A stretch of DNA of 64,000 nt from Closterium sp. NIES-65 (Eukaryota > Streptophyta > Zygnematophyceae > Desmidiales > Closteriaceae). The stretch spans positions 806,001-870,000 of the forward strand of contig CANXME010002486.1 in assembly GCA_948144175.1 (NCBI GenBank). Reading direction: 5' to 3'. Each line of letters starts with the position of its first letter. Position 1 is the stretch's first letter. Under the pieces are notes generated by a model. That model ran no database searches and was not told the origin of the DNA. It saw nothing but the letters and a program-made list of their open reading frames with translations. Below, one piece after another: positions 46,312-58,000 of this stretch. Made by a program: the position numbers and the translations under genes.

Positions 46312-49300
46312 GGCTGCTTTTGACGCTGCTCGCTCTGGGTCTCTGCACCCTGACTGGAGTCGCTCTCCAGAGCGGCTGGTCTCCCGGGTCGCTCCGCCTT
46401 GTCGACGAAATACTGACCGAATCCAAGCCTCTCTGGCAGGCTCGGCTACTGTCCAGCTGGCAGGCTCGGGTGAGCAGTTCGGCAGTGGAAGGTCTGGCAG
46501 CGACAGCATCAGCAGCAGAAGCAGCATCGGCAGCAGAAGCAGAACCTGCAAAATTAGCAGCAGCAGCAGCAGCAGCAGCAGCAGTGGTGGAGGCAGATCA
46601 TGCAGCAGTAGCTTCAGAGGACCCCCGATGTTCCGAGATCGGAAAGAAGATTCTGAAATCTGGCGGGAACGCGGCGGATGCAGGCATCGCCACGGTGCTG
46701 TGCATGGGCGTGGTGAATCCCATGGCGAGCGGCATTGGTGGCGGTGCGTTCATTCTCATCCGCGCCCCCAACGGGTCTGCTGAGTTCATTGACTGCCGAG
46801 AGACTGCTCCTGCTGCTGCTCACCAGGTACAGGGGCGTTTTTTCCCTCGTATTTAGGATGGTTTGGGTACGTGGGCTGGTTGGGTTCATAGGGATGATTG
46901 GGGTGGTTGGGGCAGTAGGGACGATTCGGGTGATTGGAGTGACCAGCATTGCTACAGTGCTGTGCATGGGCGTGGTGAACCCCATGGCGAGCGGCATTGG
47001 TGGCGGTGCGTTCATTCTCATCCGCTTGGCCAACGGCTCTGCTGAGTTCATTGACTGCCGGGAGACTGCCCCTGCCGCTGCCCACTAGGTACTGAGGCTT
47101 CGCACTTGGTACTTGGTGCTTGGATTGATAGGGATGATCGGGGTTGTTGGGGCAGTAGTGAGGGTTGAGTGCAGTGGATGCAGGCATTGCTACAGTGCTG
47201 TGCATGGGCGTGGTGAACCCCATGGCGAGCGGCATTGGTGGCGGTGCGTTCATTCTTATTCGATCAGCCAACGGCTCCGCAGAGTTTATTGACTGCCGAG
47301 AGACCGCCCCTGCCGCTGCTCACCAGGTGAGTGGGGTGATTGGGGTGACCTCTGAGTCAGGGGTACTTGGGGGTGCTTTGGGGTACACTTGTCGGTTCTT
47401 GGGGTGACGTGGGGGTGCGTTCATCCTCATCCGCTCGGCCAACGGCTCTGCGGAGTTCTTTGACTGCCAAGAGACCGCCCCTGCCGCAGCTCACCAGGTG
47501 ACTAGGTTGACCTCTGATTCAGGGGTACTTGGGGGTAGGTGGATGGGTGTACTCGTGGTGTGGTTGCTCGGGGTGGCCCTGCGGTGCGGTACGCTCATTC
47601 TCATCCGCAGCTCACCAGGTGACTAGGTTGACCTCCGATTCAGGGGTACTTGGGGGTAGGTGGGCGTACTCGTGGTTTGGTTGCTTGGGATGATTTTTTA
47701 GGCGCCTCAGAAATTGCTTGGGGTGGCCTGCGGTGCGTTTATTCTCATCCACGCGCCCGACAGCACTGCAGAGTTTATTGACAGCCGAGAGACGGCTACT
47801 GCCGCTGCTCGCCAGGTACTTGAAGTGGTACATGGGGATACACGGGAGTACTGAGGGTTACTCAAGGGTGCATGGGGTGCGTTCATCCTCATCCTCTCGC
47901 CCGACAGCACTGCAGAGTTTATAGACAGCCGAGAGACGGCTACTGTCGCTGCTCGCCAGGTACTTTACTTGAAGTGGTACATGGGGATACACGGGGTGCT
48001 TGGGTTAACTTTGAGGGTCACGTAGGCAATGCCGCTGCAGGGTATTTTTGAGAATTCTCAAAAATACATTGCCGCAGTGCTGTGCATGGGCGAGGTGAAC
48101 CCCTCAACCCTCTTCTTCTTCTTCTCCCTTCACCATTTTCTTCCCACAGGACATGTTTGAGGGGCATGAGGAGGATATCAGAAAGGGAGACCTTTTGGTG
48201 GGAGTTCTGACGTGTGTTAACGCACTACTTTTCTTCTTCACCTTCATTCTTCCCACAGGACATGTTTGAGGGGCACGAGGAGGATATTAGAAAGGGAGGA
48301 CTCTCAGTGGGAGTACCTGGGGAGATCGCAGGGCTTTACCTGGCGTGGCAGCGGCACGGCAGGCTGACGTGGCGCGACCTCGTGACGCCAGCCGCTGACA
48401 TGGCAGAGAGTGGCTTCCACGTGGCAGCTTACCTGGCAAACTCCATAGCTGCCAGCAACGCAACCATCCTCTCAGACCCTGGACTCAGTGCCGTTTTTGC
48501 TCCTGGAGGGAAGCTTCTGAGAAAGGGAGACACCTGCTACCGCCCCGCCCTAGCAGCCACTCTTAAAGCCATAGCAGCGACAGGCCCAGATGCGTTGCAC
48601 CGAGGGGAGCGGGCGAGAGCTCTAGTAAAAGAAATCCAGGCAATGGGAGGGATACTGACTGAGAAGGATTTGGAGGATTTCCAGGCGCAAGTGAGGGAGG
48701 TGCTTGTGGGGAAGGCGTTTGGGCTGGATTTCCTGATGGCTCCCCCGCCATCGTCAGGAGGGGCGGTGATTCTACAGGTGTTGAAGATTCTCCAGGGGTA
48801 TGAGCTTCCTCTGGCGTCAGCAGGAGTGTTGGGGTTGCATCGGGTGGTGGAGAGCTTGAAGCATGCGTTTGCGCTGCGCATGCACCTGGGGGATCCTGCC
48901 TTTGTCAACGTTACTGATGTCATCCAAGGTACTTTTGATTTCCAAGTTAGAGATCGATTCAATATCACCATGCTCATTCTGTGTTCAGTGACCCTCCACA
49001 TCCTTTTTCCAGTCTCACCTTGGCTCGTGTATTGGTAAATCGTTTCCTTGTTCCCCTCTGCATCTCCTTTTCGTTATCCCCTCTGCATCTCCCTCTTTCC
49101 GCATATCCCTCTCCCTGCATTTTTCACTCCCTGCATCCCCCTTTCCATGCATCCTCTTCTCACTCCATCTTCTTATCCCTGCATCCAGACATGCTTTCAG
49201 ACGAGTTTGCCGCCCGGCTTCGATCCGCCATCCACGACAACATCACCTTCCCGCCCGAACACTACGGCCACCCCGAGGACGAGTCAGAAGAGGACAAAAA

Positions 49301-50980
49301 ACGCCACCCGCACCGCCACCAACTATACGCCCAGCTAGACGACCACGGCACGTCACACACATGTGTGGTGGATCAGGATAGAATGGCAGTCTCTATAACA
49401 TCTACAGTAAACGGCCCCTGGGGAGCGGGCAGGATGGCATCCCAATCAGGGATAGTTCTCAACAATGAAATGGCGGATTTTTCGCTGCCCTACCGGCCGG
49501 GCAGGATCCCGATGCCGTTTGAGCCGCCGCCCGCCCCAGCTAATTTTATCCGGGCAGGAAAGAGACCGTTGTCGTCCATGGCTCCGGCTATTGTGCTACA
49601 GGACGGGCAGCTGAAAGCTGTGGTTGGTGGGGCTGGAGGAACAGTGATTATTTCGGCTGTTCTGCAAGTGATCCTGCACTTCTTTTGCCAGGGTTATTCA
49701 CCCTTCAAGGCCATTGACGCCCCTCGTATCCACCACCAGGTGAGTAGCCATGGCATGCTTTGGACCCTGCTTCCACATCAACACATAGATGGAAGTAAGG
49801 CCTCCGCAGCCCACCTGTCCTCTTTTGACAGCTCATGGCATGCTTTGGACCCTGCTTCCACATCAACACATAGATGGATATGCGCATACACATGCACATC
49901 CGGTATGTCCCTCCAACGATGAAAAAGGCTCATAAATACCTCCCATACCCCACATTCCCCTTTGCTTCCCCTCCAGCTGCTACCCAAAAGCGTTGGTCCA
50001 CAACGGGGGTCACACTCTCAAAGATGGCGAGCGCATCTCACTTCCCAGTCAGTGAATCACTCAGCTGATAAATACTTCCCATATCCCCCCCCTTCCTCCT
50101 CCAGCCTCCCCCCAACACGCTCTTCAACTAGGCGGGTCACGCTCTCGATGATGAAAAGCGTCCATGTGCCCCTCCTCTCCCCCTTCCTCCTCCAGCCCCT
50201 GCCCAACACGCCCTTCTACGAGGGGGGCCACGTTCTCGACGACAGAGAGTGCATCTCAGTGCGCAATCTATAAGTCAGCTTACAGTTGATTTCCATATCC
50301 CATGTGCCCCTCCTCTCCCCCCCCCCCACCAGTTGCTCCCCAACACGCTGTTCTACGAGGCGGGCCACGCTCTCGACGACGGAGAGCGCATCTCAGTGCC
50401 CAACGCAACCCTCGCTGCCCCATCTCATTCCCTTCCCGTTTTCCACATGCCCCTCCTTCCTCCCTATCACCAGCTGTTCCCCAACACGTTGTTCTACGAG
50501 GCAGGTCATGCTCTCGACGATGGAGAGCGCATCTCATCTCAGTGGTCAATACGTCCCATACCCCACCACACTCCCCCTTTCTCCCCCCAGCTGCTCCCCA
50601 ACACGGTGTTCTACGAGGCGGGCCACGCCCTCGATGATGGCGAGCGCATCTCAGTGCCCAACGCAACCCTCGCTGCCCTGACCCGCCGCAACCACACCAC
50701 CTTCCCCATTCAATTCGGGGGCTTCGTTCAGTTTATCGTGCAAGACCTGGACGGCCCTGCAGTAAGTGTTGCTCTGCAGAAGCTTGACGGTCCTCCCAGT
50801 GCCGAGCAAAGGCTCGACTCTGCTGCAGCAGTGCCATCTCATGGACCCGGCAGGAAACTCATATCAGACCAGAAAGCAGCCAAGCTTGCGATGGCTGAGC
50901 CAAACTTTCCGCCTCCGCTGTTTGGGCAGCTCACTGCAGTGAGTGATCCGCGCAAGGATGGTGGTCCTGCTGGGTACTGA
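46312..50980 (+). CDS. GGT4: Gamma-glutamyltransferase (plant vacuolar GGT4-type)
   Basis: Exons 46312-46826, 48259-48928, 49189-49739 and 50591-50980, in consistent phase. The N-terminus is unsettled: the first exon is phase-compatible with 45395-45482 (MDPELLPRVQPLPEEEEQQD), giving 737 residues, but a TATA motif at 45636 argues otherwise. A hydrophobic stretch (LLLTLLALGLCTLTGVAL) would be a signal anchor. Then Ala runs, and the large-subunit core GGNAADAGIATVLCMGVVNP, SGIGGGAFILI, DCRETAP, PGEIAGLYLAW, PPPSSGGA, LGDPAFVNV. The autocleavage/catalytic Thr lies in DDHGTSH (about residue 479 of the long model), followed by GIVLNNEMADFS and RPLSSMAPAIVL of the small subunit; the end is VSDPRKDGGPAGY. 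It is closest to Arabidopsis GGT4, which degrades glutathione conjugates in the vacuole. Exons 2 and 5 sit in arrays of their own copies. Confidence 0.9.
46951..47962 (+). repeat. Array of six ghost copies of the GGT exon 2 end
   Basis: Copies at about 46951-47092, 47185-47325, 47409-47498, 47577-47619, 47715-47816 and 47868-47959, spaced 100-230 bases. The first two reproduce ATVLCMGVVNPMASG through RETAPAAAH. The second keeps a clean caccag|gtgag donor and an open frame, so it could act as an alternative exon only with an upstream acceptor. The first has TAG where the real exon has CAG. Later copies are truncated. Confidence 0.9.
48042..48067. repeat. 26-bp perfect palindrome
   Basis: gtatttttgagaattctcaa.. 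reads the same on both strands from 48042 to 48067. It lies at the end of the exon-2 ghost array, next to a partial further copy (cagtgctgtgcatgggcg). Confidence 0.92.
48150..48208 (+). repeat. Ghost copy of GGT exon 3 start
   Basis: DMFEGHEEDIRKG behind ttcccacag, one unit upstream of the real exon 3 (48259). Frame is lost after about 17 codons. Confidence 0.9.
49747..49876. repeat. Direct repeat in GGT intron 4
   Basis: ggcatgctttggaccctgct and following bases occur at 49751-49793 and 49838-49876, nearly identical; not exon-derived. Confidence 0.85.
49972..50545 (+). repeat. Array of five ghost copies of GGT exon 5 start
   Basis: Copies at about 49975-50040, 50101-50163, 50192-50272, 50331-50428 and 50471-50540, then the real exon at 50591. 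Each has a cag-type acceptor and the reading LLPNTxFYEAGHxLDDGER. The copy at 50331 is intact for about 30 codons. The two furthest upstream are the most decayed. Confidence 0.92.
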
Positions 50981-51729
50981 CGGCTTAGGGTCTCGATCTC
51001 TGTGAGATGTATTGAGGCGCCTCTATAAGCGTCGGTTGGGCGGCTCACTGTGGTGAGCAGAGCAACCCGCCCGCGTAAGGATGGTGGTCCTGCAGGGTAC
51101 TACGGTACTGACTGGTGAGGACAAGATGAAACATTGTGGGGCTTAAAATTTGTCTCTCGCTGGGCGGCTCACTGCAGTGAGTGACCTGCGCAAAGATGGA
51201 AGCGCCTCTGGATATTGGGGCGTACTGTGTACTGGATACTCTATAGAAGGAAGTACGGTATTGAACAGGTAATTCTTGCGCAGTTCAGCGATAGTCGTGT
51301 ACTCAAGCTTTCATAGTTTTACGATAGACGGCTTTTTGTACAGCTGAAGGCGAAACGTGCTATAGCCTGAGACCAGACCAGCCTGTTCGCAACCGTTTCG
51401 CCAGCACATTCAGTTACCAAAATTGACGATGAATACACGGTACGCTAATGCCAGTTCACTGTTTGCTATGTAATCTACCATAAAGTCCAAAAAATGCGTC
51501 TACAGCAGAAGAAATAGCAATTTCTAGGTTAGATGGTCCAGAAGTCTATTGTTATCAACGATACACCTGATACGAACCGTGCACTTGACATTATATATAG
51601 ACATTCACCCGTTTTCCCCATAACTCGCATGGCTGCAGCCATATATTTGCCAGTGTATGGTAAATGTGATTTTCGTTACAGAACACTAAACCACCCACTT
51701 GTTACTACCGCAGGTATGTATGTATGTGT
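50981..51729. other. Convergent intergenic stretch between GGT and YIP genes
   Basis: It holds two decayed copies of the GGT terminal coding end (about 51042-51100 and 51162-51215, from GQLTAVSDPRKDGG onward), then AT-richer sequence with no gene seen. Both 3' UTRs must lie here. Confidence 0.75.
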
Positions 51730-54700
51730 TCAGAACAACACAAGGAGTGCAAAGCAAAAGTAGGTAACGATGCACATGAAGGCAATGAGTGCTCGCACGT
51801 CGTCCGCTTGTGGGACAATCGCCACGAGGAGAGACGCTGCTGTCCGCGTGCACCATACTATGGCCACCGCTGCTGCCACTGCTGTTAACACCCCCCTGTT
51901 ACAAGCATGAAAAGGGACACAATGGTAGAAAAGTAACCAGTGTGTTACTACCTATACGTGTGTTGTGTTACACACCTGCAGGGGAAGAAGATGGAGACAG
52001 CGGAGTAGAGCACCATGGGCAGCAGCCCATGAATGTCTGCTCCTAGTTGACATTTTACATACCTACTGATGTGTCACACACCTGCGGTGCGAGGGAAGAA
52101 GATTGAGACGGCGGAGTAGAGCAGAGCACCATGGGCAGCAGGCCATTAACATGTTACCTTCACTTGAATGAATCATTGATCATGTGTTCTATACTTCCTG
52201 ATGTGTTACACACCTGCGGGGGAGTCGACTCGAGAGTCAGATTGATCATGTGTTTTATACTTACTGATGTGTGACACACTTGCGGGGGAAGAAGATGGAG
52301 ATGGCGGAGTAGAGCACCATGGACAGCAGCCCAAAGTCACCACTATTAATGTCTTGCAACTCTACACATGTGTCACGTACCTTCGAGGGAAGAAGATGGA
52401 GATGGCGGAGTAGAGCACCATGGACAGCAGCCCAAAGTCACCACCATTAATGTCTTGCAACTCTACACATGTGTCACGTACCTTCGAGGGAAGAAGATGG
52501 AGATGGCGGAGTAGAGCACCATGGGCAACAGCCCATAGCCAAAGATGGAGCAGCAGCGGTACAGGTCCAGGCCTGCCTGCACTGATCTGAGTGAGGGAGA
52601 AAAGTGGGAGAGTGTGGGGGCGAGAGTGGGGGAGAGAGTGGGGGAGGAGTTGGGGGAGAGAGTGCGGGAGAGAGTGGGAGAGGAGTTGGGGGAGAGTGGG
52701 AAGGAGACTAGGAAACAGCAGCGGAACAGCTCCCAATCACCGCATCTCTCGCTCCCACTCACCGCATCTCTCACTCCCACTCACTGCCCACCTCAACCCC
52801 ACTCACTGCCCACCTCAACCCCACTCACTGCCCACCTCACCCCCACTCACTGCCCACCTCAACCCCACTCACTGCCCACCTCAACCCCACTCACTGCCCA
52901 CCTCAACCCCACTCACTGCCCACCTCAACCCCACTCACTGCCCACCTCAACCCCACTCACTGCCCACCTCAACCCCACTCACTGCCCACCTCAACCCCAC
53001 TCACTGCCCACCTCAACCCCACTCACTGCCCACCTCAACCCCACTCACTGCCCACCTCACCCCCACTCACTGCCCACCTCAACCCCACTCACTGCCCACC
53101 TCATCCCCACTCACTGCCCACCTCATCCCCACTCACTGCCCACCTCACCCCCACTCAGTACGCACCTCGCTCCCACGAGAAGGTTGAAAACGGTGTAGAT
53201 GAAAGTTGATGCCACCACAGACCACCCGAGCACCACCCCAAAGTGCACCTTGGCATGCTGCCACGCACGACAGAATGGACGACATGGGAAAATAGAGGGT
53301 TATGGATAATCATTGAGTTGACTCAAAAATAGAGGTGTAAGGATAATCATCTCGGTTTCCACTAGGGCCGACATGGCAGAATTTCTCAACAAGTCGTACC
53401 ATGTGCTGGCAGAGGCCAAAGAGTACACAGAAGATGAGCGGGCCGGACAGGTCTAACTTGCTGCCCTGTACGGCTGAAGCTGTTAAGTGATGCTCTATCA
53501 CACCATGAGACGATTCGACGACACAAAACGTACCATGAGCTGGCAGAGGCCGAAGAGCACACAGAAGATGAGCGGGCCGGACAGGTCCCCATCGTCGTAG
53601 AGATCGATGTTGATTCGGATGGGGTTCAGAGCTGAGGCGGTCTTTCTGAGGATCTGAGGAATGTTGATTCCCAGCTCTGTTGGGGAGAGGAAAGATGTGA
53701 GGTGAAAGGGGAGTGGAGGTTAAGGGATAGCGAGAGGGGTTTGCCAAGTAATTTACATGGGTCACCACCACATCGTCGTAGAGGTCAATGTTGATGCGGA
53801 TGGGGTTCAGCGCCGAGGCGGTCTTCCTCAGGATCTGAGGGATGTTGATTCCGAGCTCTATTGTTGGAAAGACGCGGATCAAGGGACAGATAGGGAGAAA
53901 GGTGGGCGGTCAAATCTGATTCACATGAGGTCTCTATCGCATCGTCGTAGAGATCAATGTTGTGCGGATGGGGTTCAGCGCAGTCACGGTCTTTCTCAAA
54001 ATCTGAGGGATGTTTACTCCCAGCTTTGTTGGGGATGAGAAGTAGGTGAGGTGAAGGGAGGAGGTGAAGGGCGAGAGAGGGGGGTTTGCCATACCGCTGT
54101 CTGCCTGCTGAGCCGCGATGAGTGGACTCAATCGTCGCATCACCTTATAACGAGCTACCTTCCACCAGAGGCAGCTCGGGTTCAAACGAGCTTGCCCGCC
54201 AGACCCGTCGTACTGCTAAAGCCGCATCACCTTATAACGAGTTATTACCTTCCAGCAGAGGCAGCTCGTCTTCAAACGAGTTCTGGCCGAACAGCCCGCC
54301 AGACCCGTCGTACTGCGACTGGCCTCCGAAGCGAGGGCCCGCCTGCGGGGGAGGCGCCAAGGCACCTGCGAGACACGGGAAACGATAAACGAAAAACGAT
54401 AAACAAAAACGAGTTGTGACAAAACGTATTGTGACGATAACGGACGTGGGAGCCAGCGCACCTGCGAGAAACGGGATGCAAGATTCGAGAAGCTAAGAAC
54501 AAATCGTGACAAACGTGCTGTAACAGCGACGAGTGTGGGTAAGGGTAATGAGTGTACGAACCCCACCAGCTCCTGGGCTTTCGGTCATTGCCTTACTAAC
54601 CATATCGCCGCCACAACTAGCTCCACCCCTTTATAATCACAAAATTTCCACTTATACACTCACTGGGCTTGCTCATATCGAAAGACATAAACGCCATGTT

Positions 54701-54928
54701 GCCGCCTGGTGGACCACCAGCTGCCGGGCCAAATCCCGAACCTGGACCCGAACCTAGGCCTGGGCCGAAGCCTGGGCCCGAACCTAGCCCTGGACCTGGA
54801 CCCATTCCTGGCTGCGGCGGGAACGACATGGGCTGCTGCTGATGGGTTCCTTGTGGCCTTCGATGCTGCGGGAAGGTGAGATTCGGATTCGTATCGAAGG
54901 AGAGAGAGACATCGTCTTGAGGTCCCAT
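51730..54928 (-). CDS. YIP1/YIPF5-family Golgi membrane protein
   Basis: Six exons in transcript order: 54928-54664, 54365-54249, 53676-53534, 53257-53166, 52586-52482, 51895-51730; phases join to 295 residues. The N-terminal half is soluble and rich in Gly/Pro/Gln (a GPGLGSGPG-type run), with MAFMSFDMSKPS and the acidic FEDELPLLEELGINIPQI that precedes the Yip1 domain in plant homologues. Hydrophobic segments follow: GPLIFCVLFGLCQLM, FGVVLGWSVVASTFIYTVFN, FGYGLLPMVLYSAISIFF, AVAAAVAIVWCTRTAAS and CIVTYFCFALLVLF, with DLSGP and GYxLLPM as family landmarks. The protein ends just after the last helix, as in YIPF5/YIP4. It should act in ER-Golgi vesicle traffic with Rab/YPT GTPases. Introns contain about eight ghost copies and a 22-bp minisatellite. 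Confidence 0.88.
51975..52440 (-). repeat. Four ghost copies of the YIP exon 5 end
   Basis: On the minus strand the segment LLxMVLYSAxSIFFP with a following gtacgtgac- or gtgtgtaac-like donor recurs at about 52374-52440, 52266-52335, 52081-52145 and 51975-52031, downstream of the real exon (52586-52482). The spacing is about 100-190 bases. A gagtcgactc palindrome (52222-52231) lies between two copies. Confidence 0.88.
52175..52290. repeat. About 47-bp direct repeats with gagtcgactc at the junction
   Basis: attgatcatgtgttctatac.. at 52175-52221 is repeated at 52241-52288 (a few substitutions). The palindrome gagtcgactc (52222-52231) lies exactly between them. Confidence 0.85.
52790..53155. 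repeat. 22-bp minisatellite in YIP intron 4
   Basis: About 16-17 tandem copies of actcactgcccacctcaacc(cc) in nearly perfect register, with a few Ts and Cs substituted near the right end. Confidence 0.95.
53289..53350. repeat. 25-bp direct repeats around a gagttgactc core
   Basis: aaaatagaggg..ggataatcat at 53289-53313 recurs at 53326-53350. Between them is tgagttgactca (53314-53325), a near-palindrome of the same kind as in ABCF4 intron 3 and the YIP ghost array. Confidence 0.85.
53392..54030 (-). repeat. Ghost copies of YIP exon 3
   Basis: 3'-half copy (GPLIFCVLFGLCQHM with gtac donor) at 53392-53455, downstream in transcription. 5'-half copies (ELGINIPQILRKTASALNP) at 53762-53860 and 53936-54030, upstream in transcription. 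The real exon is 53676-53534. Confidence 0.88.
54140..54213 (-). repeat. Ghost copy of YIP exon 2 end
   Basis: On the minus strand, a decayed copy of the region encoding QYDGSGG..FEDELPLL with a ggtagct donor, downstream of the real exon (54365-54249). Confidence 0.82.
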
Positions 54929-55784
54929 CGTGAAAGACGATGCTTGTTTTGAGCGGTCGCTGGAGACCAGTAGGGATCGGAATTCGCGTGTGAGTCCTCT
55001 TCCTTAGGGTAGATCTGCTGAAGGGAAGGGTAGAGGCGACTGCTCCGCGAATCACGCTGCTACAAATTGGTTGGCGTAATTTTAGTGACACTCCGTCGCT
55101 TGGCAGAAATAAGAGACTGAGGCGTTCAGAATAACTTTTTTAGGTTGAAACCCTATTCAACCCTTTAGTCAAGTCAATCAAACGCTTTGAAAACTACTCA
55201 ACCGCAATGGAGTGAACTGCGAGCAACGGTCAACTGGTGGCGGATTTTGTGGTGTCAAATCTGAAATGGTGGCGGGATGATTGAGGACGATTCATACTTG
55301 CTGGACTCAGTGAAGTGTACCTGTGAATACTTCAAACAAAACCGATACATATGATACAGGGAACGGAATTAACGCACACGATACAGAGAGCAGAACCGAG
55401 ACACCTGATACAGAGTATCAGCTGTTGGTGTATCAATTTCGGCGAAGCTGTTTCTGGTTCGTGGAACAGTCGAGAAGCACGCGTCGCTGGGCGACAACGT
55501 TCTCGTCGCAGAAGTTTATCCTCCAAACCATCGCGCGACAGCTTGCATGTCTGCTGCGAGGAAGTTGCGAATGGCAAGTCATCGAGCGCCTAGGAGCTTC
55601 TTCTGCTGCTCGAATTTCCCAGTAATGCGTCGGTGTTTTCCTCGCATACCTGAAGCTTATATAATGTCGCCATTCGGCTTCAAGATTATCAGGAATTTCA
55701 AGAAGTGCTCGGATATCCCCAGTTTTCCTGTTTCACAGGGAATTCAAATTCAAGCCTTGTGACGCACCCTGATAAGCTCAGATC
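54929..55784. other. Divergent promoter region between YIP and NmrA-like genes
   Basis: 856 bases between two outward-facing ATGs. A near-tandem cluster of 'gatacag(a/g)ga' occurs at 55355-55411. No ORF of note. Confidence 0.5.
55658..55665 (+). promoter_or_regulatory. Possible TATA box of the NmrA-like gene
   Basis: tatataat, about 127 bases before the ATG at 55785. Confidence 0.5.
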
Positions 55785-57379
55785 ATGGCGCCAAAAACCA
55801 TCCTTATCACCGCGGCTAGTGGAGCGATAGGCAAGGCAACAATCAAGGTATGCTTCCCTTTCCCGCGTCGCCGTCTTATTTTGAAAGTAAGGCGTTCTAA
55901 GTCTCTCTATTTGCATTCCCGGCTTGCCCATTCGTCACCCGTCGCCGCGCCGTGATGTGTTTCTTTGTTGCTCTGTTAATCTCCTTTTGTTCCAGGCGCT
56001 CGGCAAGACACCTGACAGCTTCATCGTGAAAGCAGGCGTTCGCGACCCCACAAAATCCGCCGACCTCGCCGCACTCGCGCCCAACGCTTCTCCGGTCGCC
56101 GCTGACCCGCTGAAAGCGGCGGAAATCGCGGCAGCGCTTCAGGGAGTGGACTACGTGTTCGTGATCGCTCCTGGTCACGCCGACCGTCAGAAGATTTCTA
56201 TCGCCGCCATTGACGCTGCCAAGGCTGCAGGCGCGAAGGTGAGATGATAATGCTGACTGTGTTGCTACTATCAGCTGCTTTGAGCCAGTTTGTTTTTTGC
56301 AGTTGTCATTAAACGATACTGCCTTATTCTTTGCTCAACTTCCCCCTCCCCTCCACATCCCCCCCTCAACTTTCCCTCCCCACCTTCCCTTCCCCACTCC
56401 TCTCCCCCCCTCCCCCCTCCCCCCCCCCCCTTTTCCCCCCCAGTTCATCCTAGTCCTCTCAGTCTCCACTGCTGAACTCACCGACACGATTTTCGGCGGG
56501 CAGTTTGCGCCTGTGGAGGCACACACCAAGGCATCAGGCGTGCCGTTCACCGTCATCCGCCTGCCGCTGTTCATGGAGAATAACTACGGGTTTGCTGAAA
56601 GCATCAAGGATGCGAGCGCCATCTATTCGTCGTACGAGCCCGACAAGCCGTTCACTGCGGTTTCTGTGGACGGTACGTGGTTTAAGTGCATGCAGTATGC
56701 GGTTTTAGTGCATGCAGTATGTGGTTTTAGTGCATGCAGTATGTGGTTTCAGTGCATGCAGTATGTGGTTTCAGTGCATGCAGTATGTGATACTAGTGCA
56801 TGCATACTGATGTGCATCAATGTGCATTTAGGTGCAGCAAGGTACATCAAGGTGCAACAAGGTGTGTGCATCTCTGTCTGACTATGTTTTCTTCCTGCAC
56901 CCTTTTTTTCTCGTGCAGATGTGGGGGAAGCTGCAGCAAAAATCTTTGCTGATCCTGAGGCTCATAAGGGCAAGACTTACAACCTGACTGGGCCGTCCGC
57001 AACAGCCACTGATATTGCACAGGCCTTTTCCAATGCCCTTGGGAAAACAGTCTCATACAACTTCGTAAGCCCCTTCACCCAGCACCAAAGCACCAGTGCT
57101 GATACTGCAGCTCTGCTATCCTACTGAAGTTACCTAACATGTACGATGATGTTCTCCTCGCTGCTGCAGGTTCCTTACGAGGCGAGCAAGGATTGGTTGA
57201 CTCACAGTGGTTTTCCGGAGTGGCAAGCGGATGGGGTGATTGAGCTCTTTAAATCCATCAATGCAGGGGCTGTACAAACTAATGACCCTGCTAATGGGAA
57301 GACTCTTGAGAAAATTTTGGGACGTCCCCCAAGTTCAGTGAAGGCTTGGGTAGACACACATGCCGCAGCTTTCAAGTAG
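55785..57379 (+). CDS. NmrA-like NAD(P)-binding protein
   Basis: Exons 55785-55847, 55996-56238, 56444-56672, 56919-57064 and 57170-57379; phases join to 296 residues. The N-terminus is a Rossmann strand and glycine loop, TILITAASGAIGKATIK (GxxGxxG-type, residues about 5-21). Then VKAGVRDP, AEIAAALQGVDYVFVIAP, a central VIRLPLFMENNYG, and HKGKTYNLTGPSATATDIAQ. This is the atypical short-chain dehydrogenase NmrA/QOR2 pattern with no YxxxK catalytic pair seen. It is likely a cytosolic redox sensor or quinone/NADPH-binding protein; the substrate is unknown. A tandem paralogue, now broken, follows at 59157. Intron 3 carries a short tandem repeat of about 23-bp agtgcatgcagtatgtggtt units (56685-56800). 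Confidence 0.85.
56685..56800. repeat. Short tandem repeat in NmrA-like intron 3
   Basis: Five copies of a 22-24-base unit based on agtgcatgcagtatgtggtt, then gtgcatcaa-type drift to about 56860. Confidence 0.9.
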
Positions 57380-58000
57380 AAGAAGCATACATGGAGCAGC
57401 TATAGCAAAAAAAAAAAAGAAAAAAAGTACGGGATGGGTTGAGTATATGATGCTGACGACAAGTGAGCTTAGGAAGCTCGCTGTCCCTACTACTGATCTT
57501 CAGATCCTTCTGTATCATTTGGCGAAATGGATAGATATTGGAGCATCTGTTAAGACGAGATACGTGTGATTTTAAGAGCAAAGATATACCTGACCAGTAT
57601 ATAGATGTCAATGCATGTTTTAGAGTCAAAGGTGAGTTGCACCAAGATGAAATAAATCTGTTGAGCAATGATAGGGTGACTGTACTGTGTATGCATACAT
57701 CGCCAGCTGTAAGGCAGCTGTATTCCGCAAACGGAGGCGTGATTGGCGAAGAAAAGGATTTGAGCGAAACCAGCGAAGGTTACCGCACAGATCTGATGCC
57801 CCCTGCGAATGTCGCGATGATTTTATAGTCGGAAACCGGGGTCATTTTCCTCGCAGAGAAATATCGCCCGCTTCGTGGAGTTTCGCATTCGTTTCTGGTC
57901 CCCTCATATTTCGATTTCTGGCTTATTGGTGATAGCCTGAGCCAAGTGTTTCGCCACTTCCCCTGAGCAGCTTTGTCCCTTTTTGGAAGGTCCCCCTGAA

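Noticed and set aside
52545-53198. ORFs of His/Pro/Thr repeats over the 22-bp minisatellite
   Set aside because: The 22-base unit reads through all frames; it lies in an intron of the minus-strand YIP gene.
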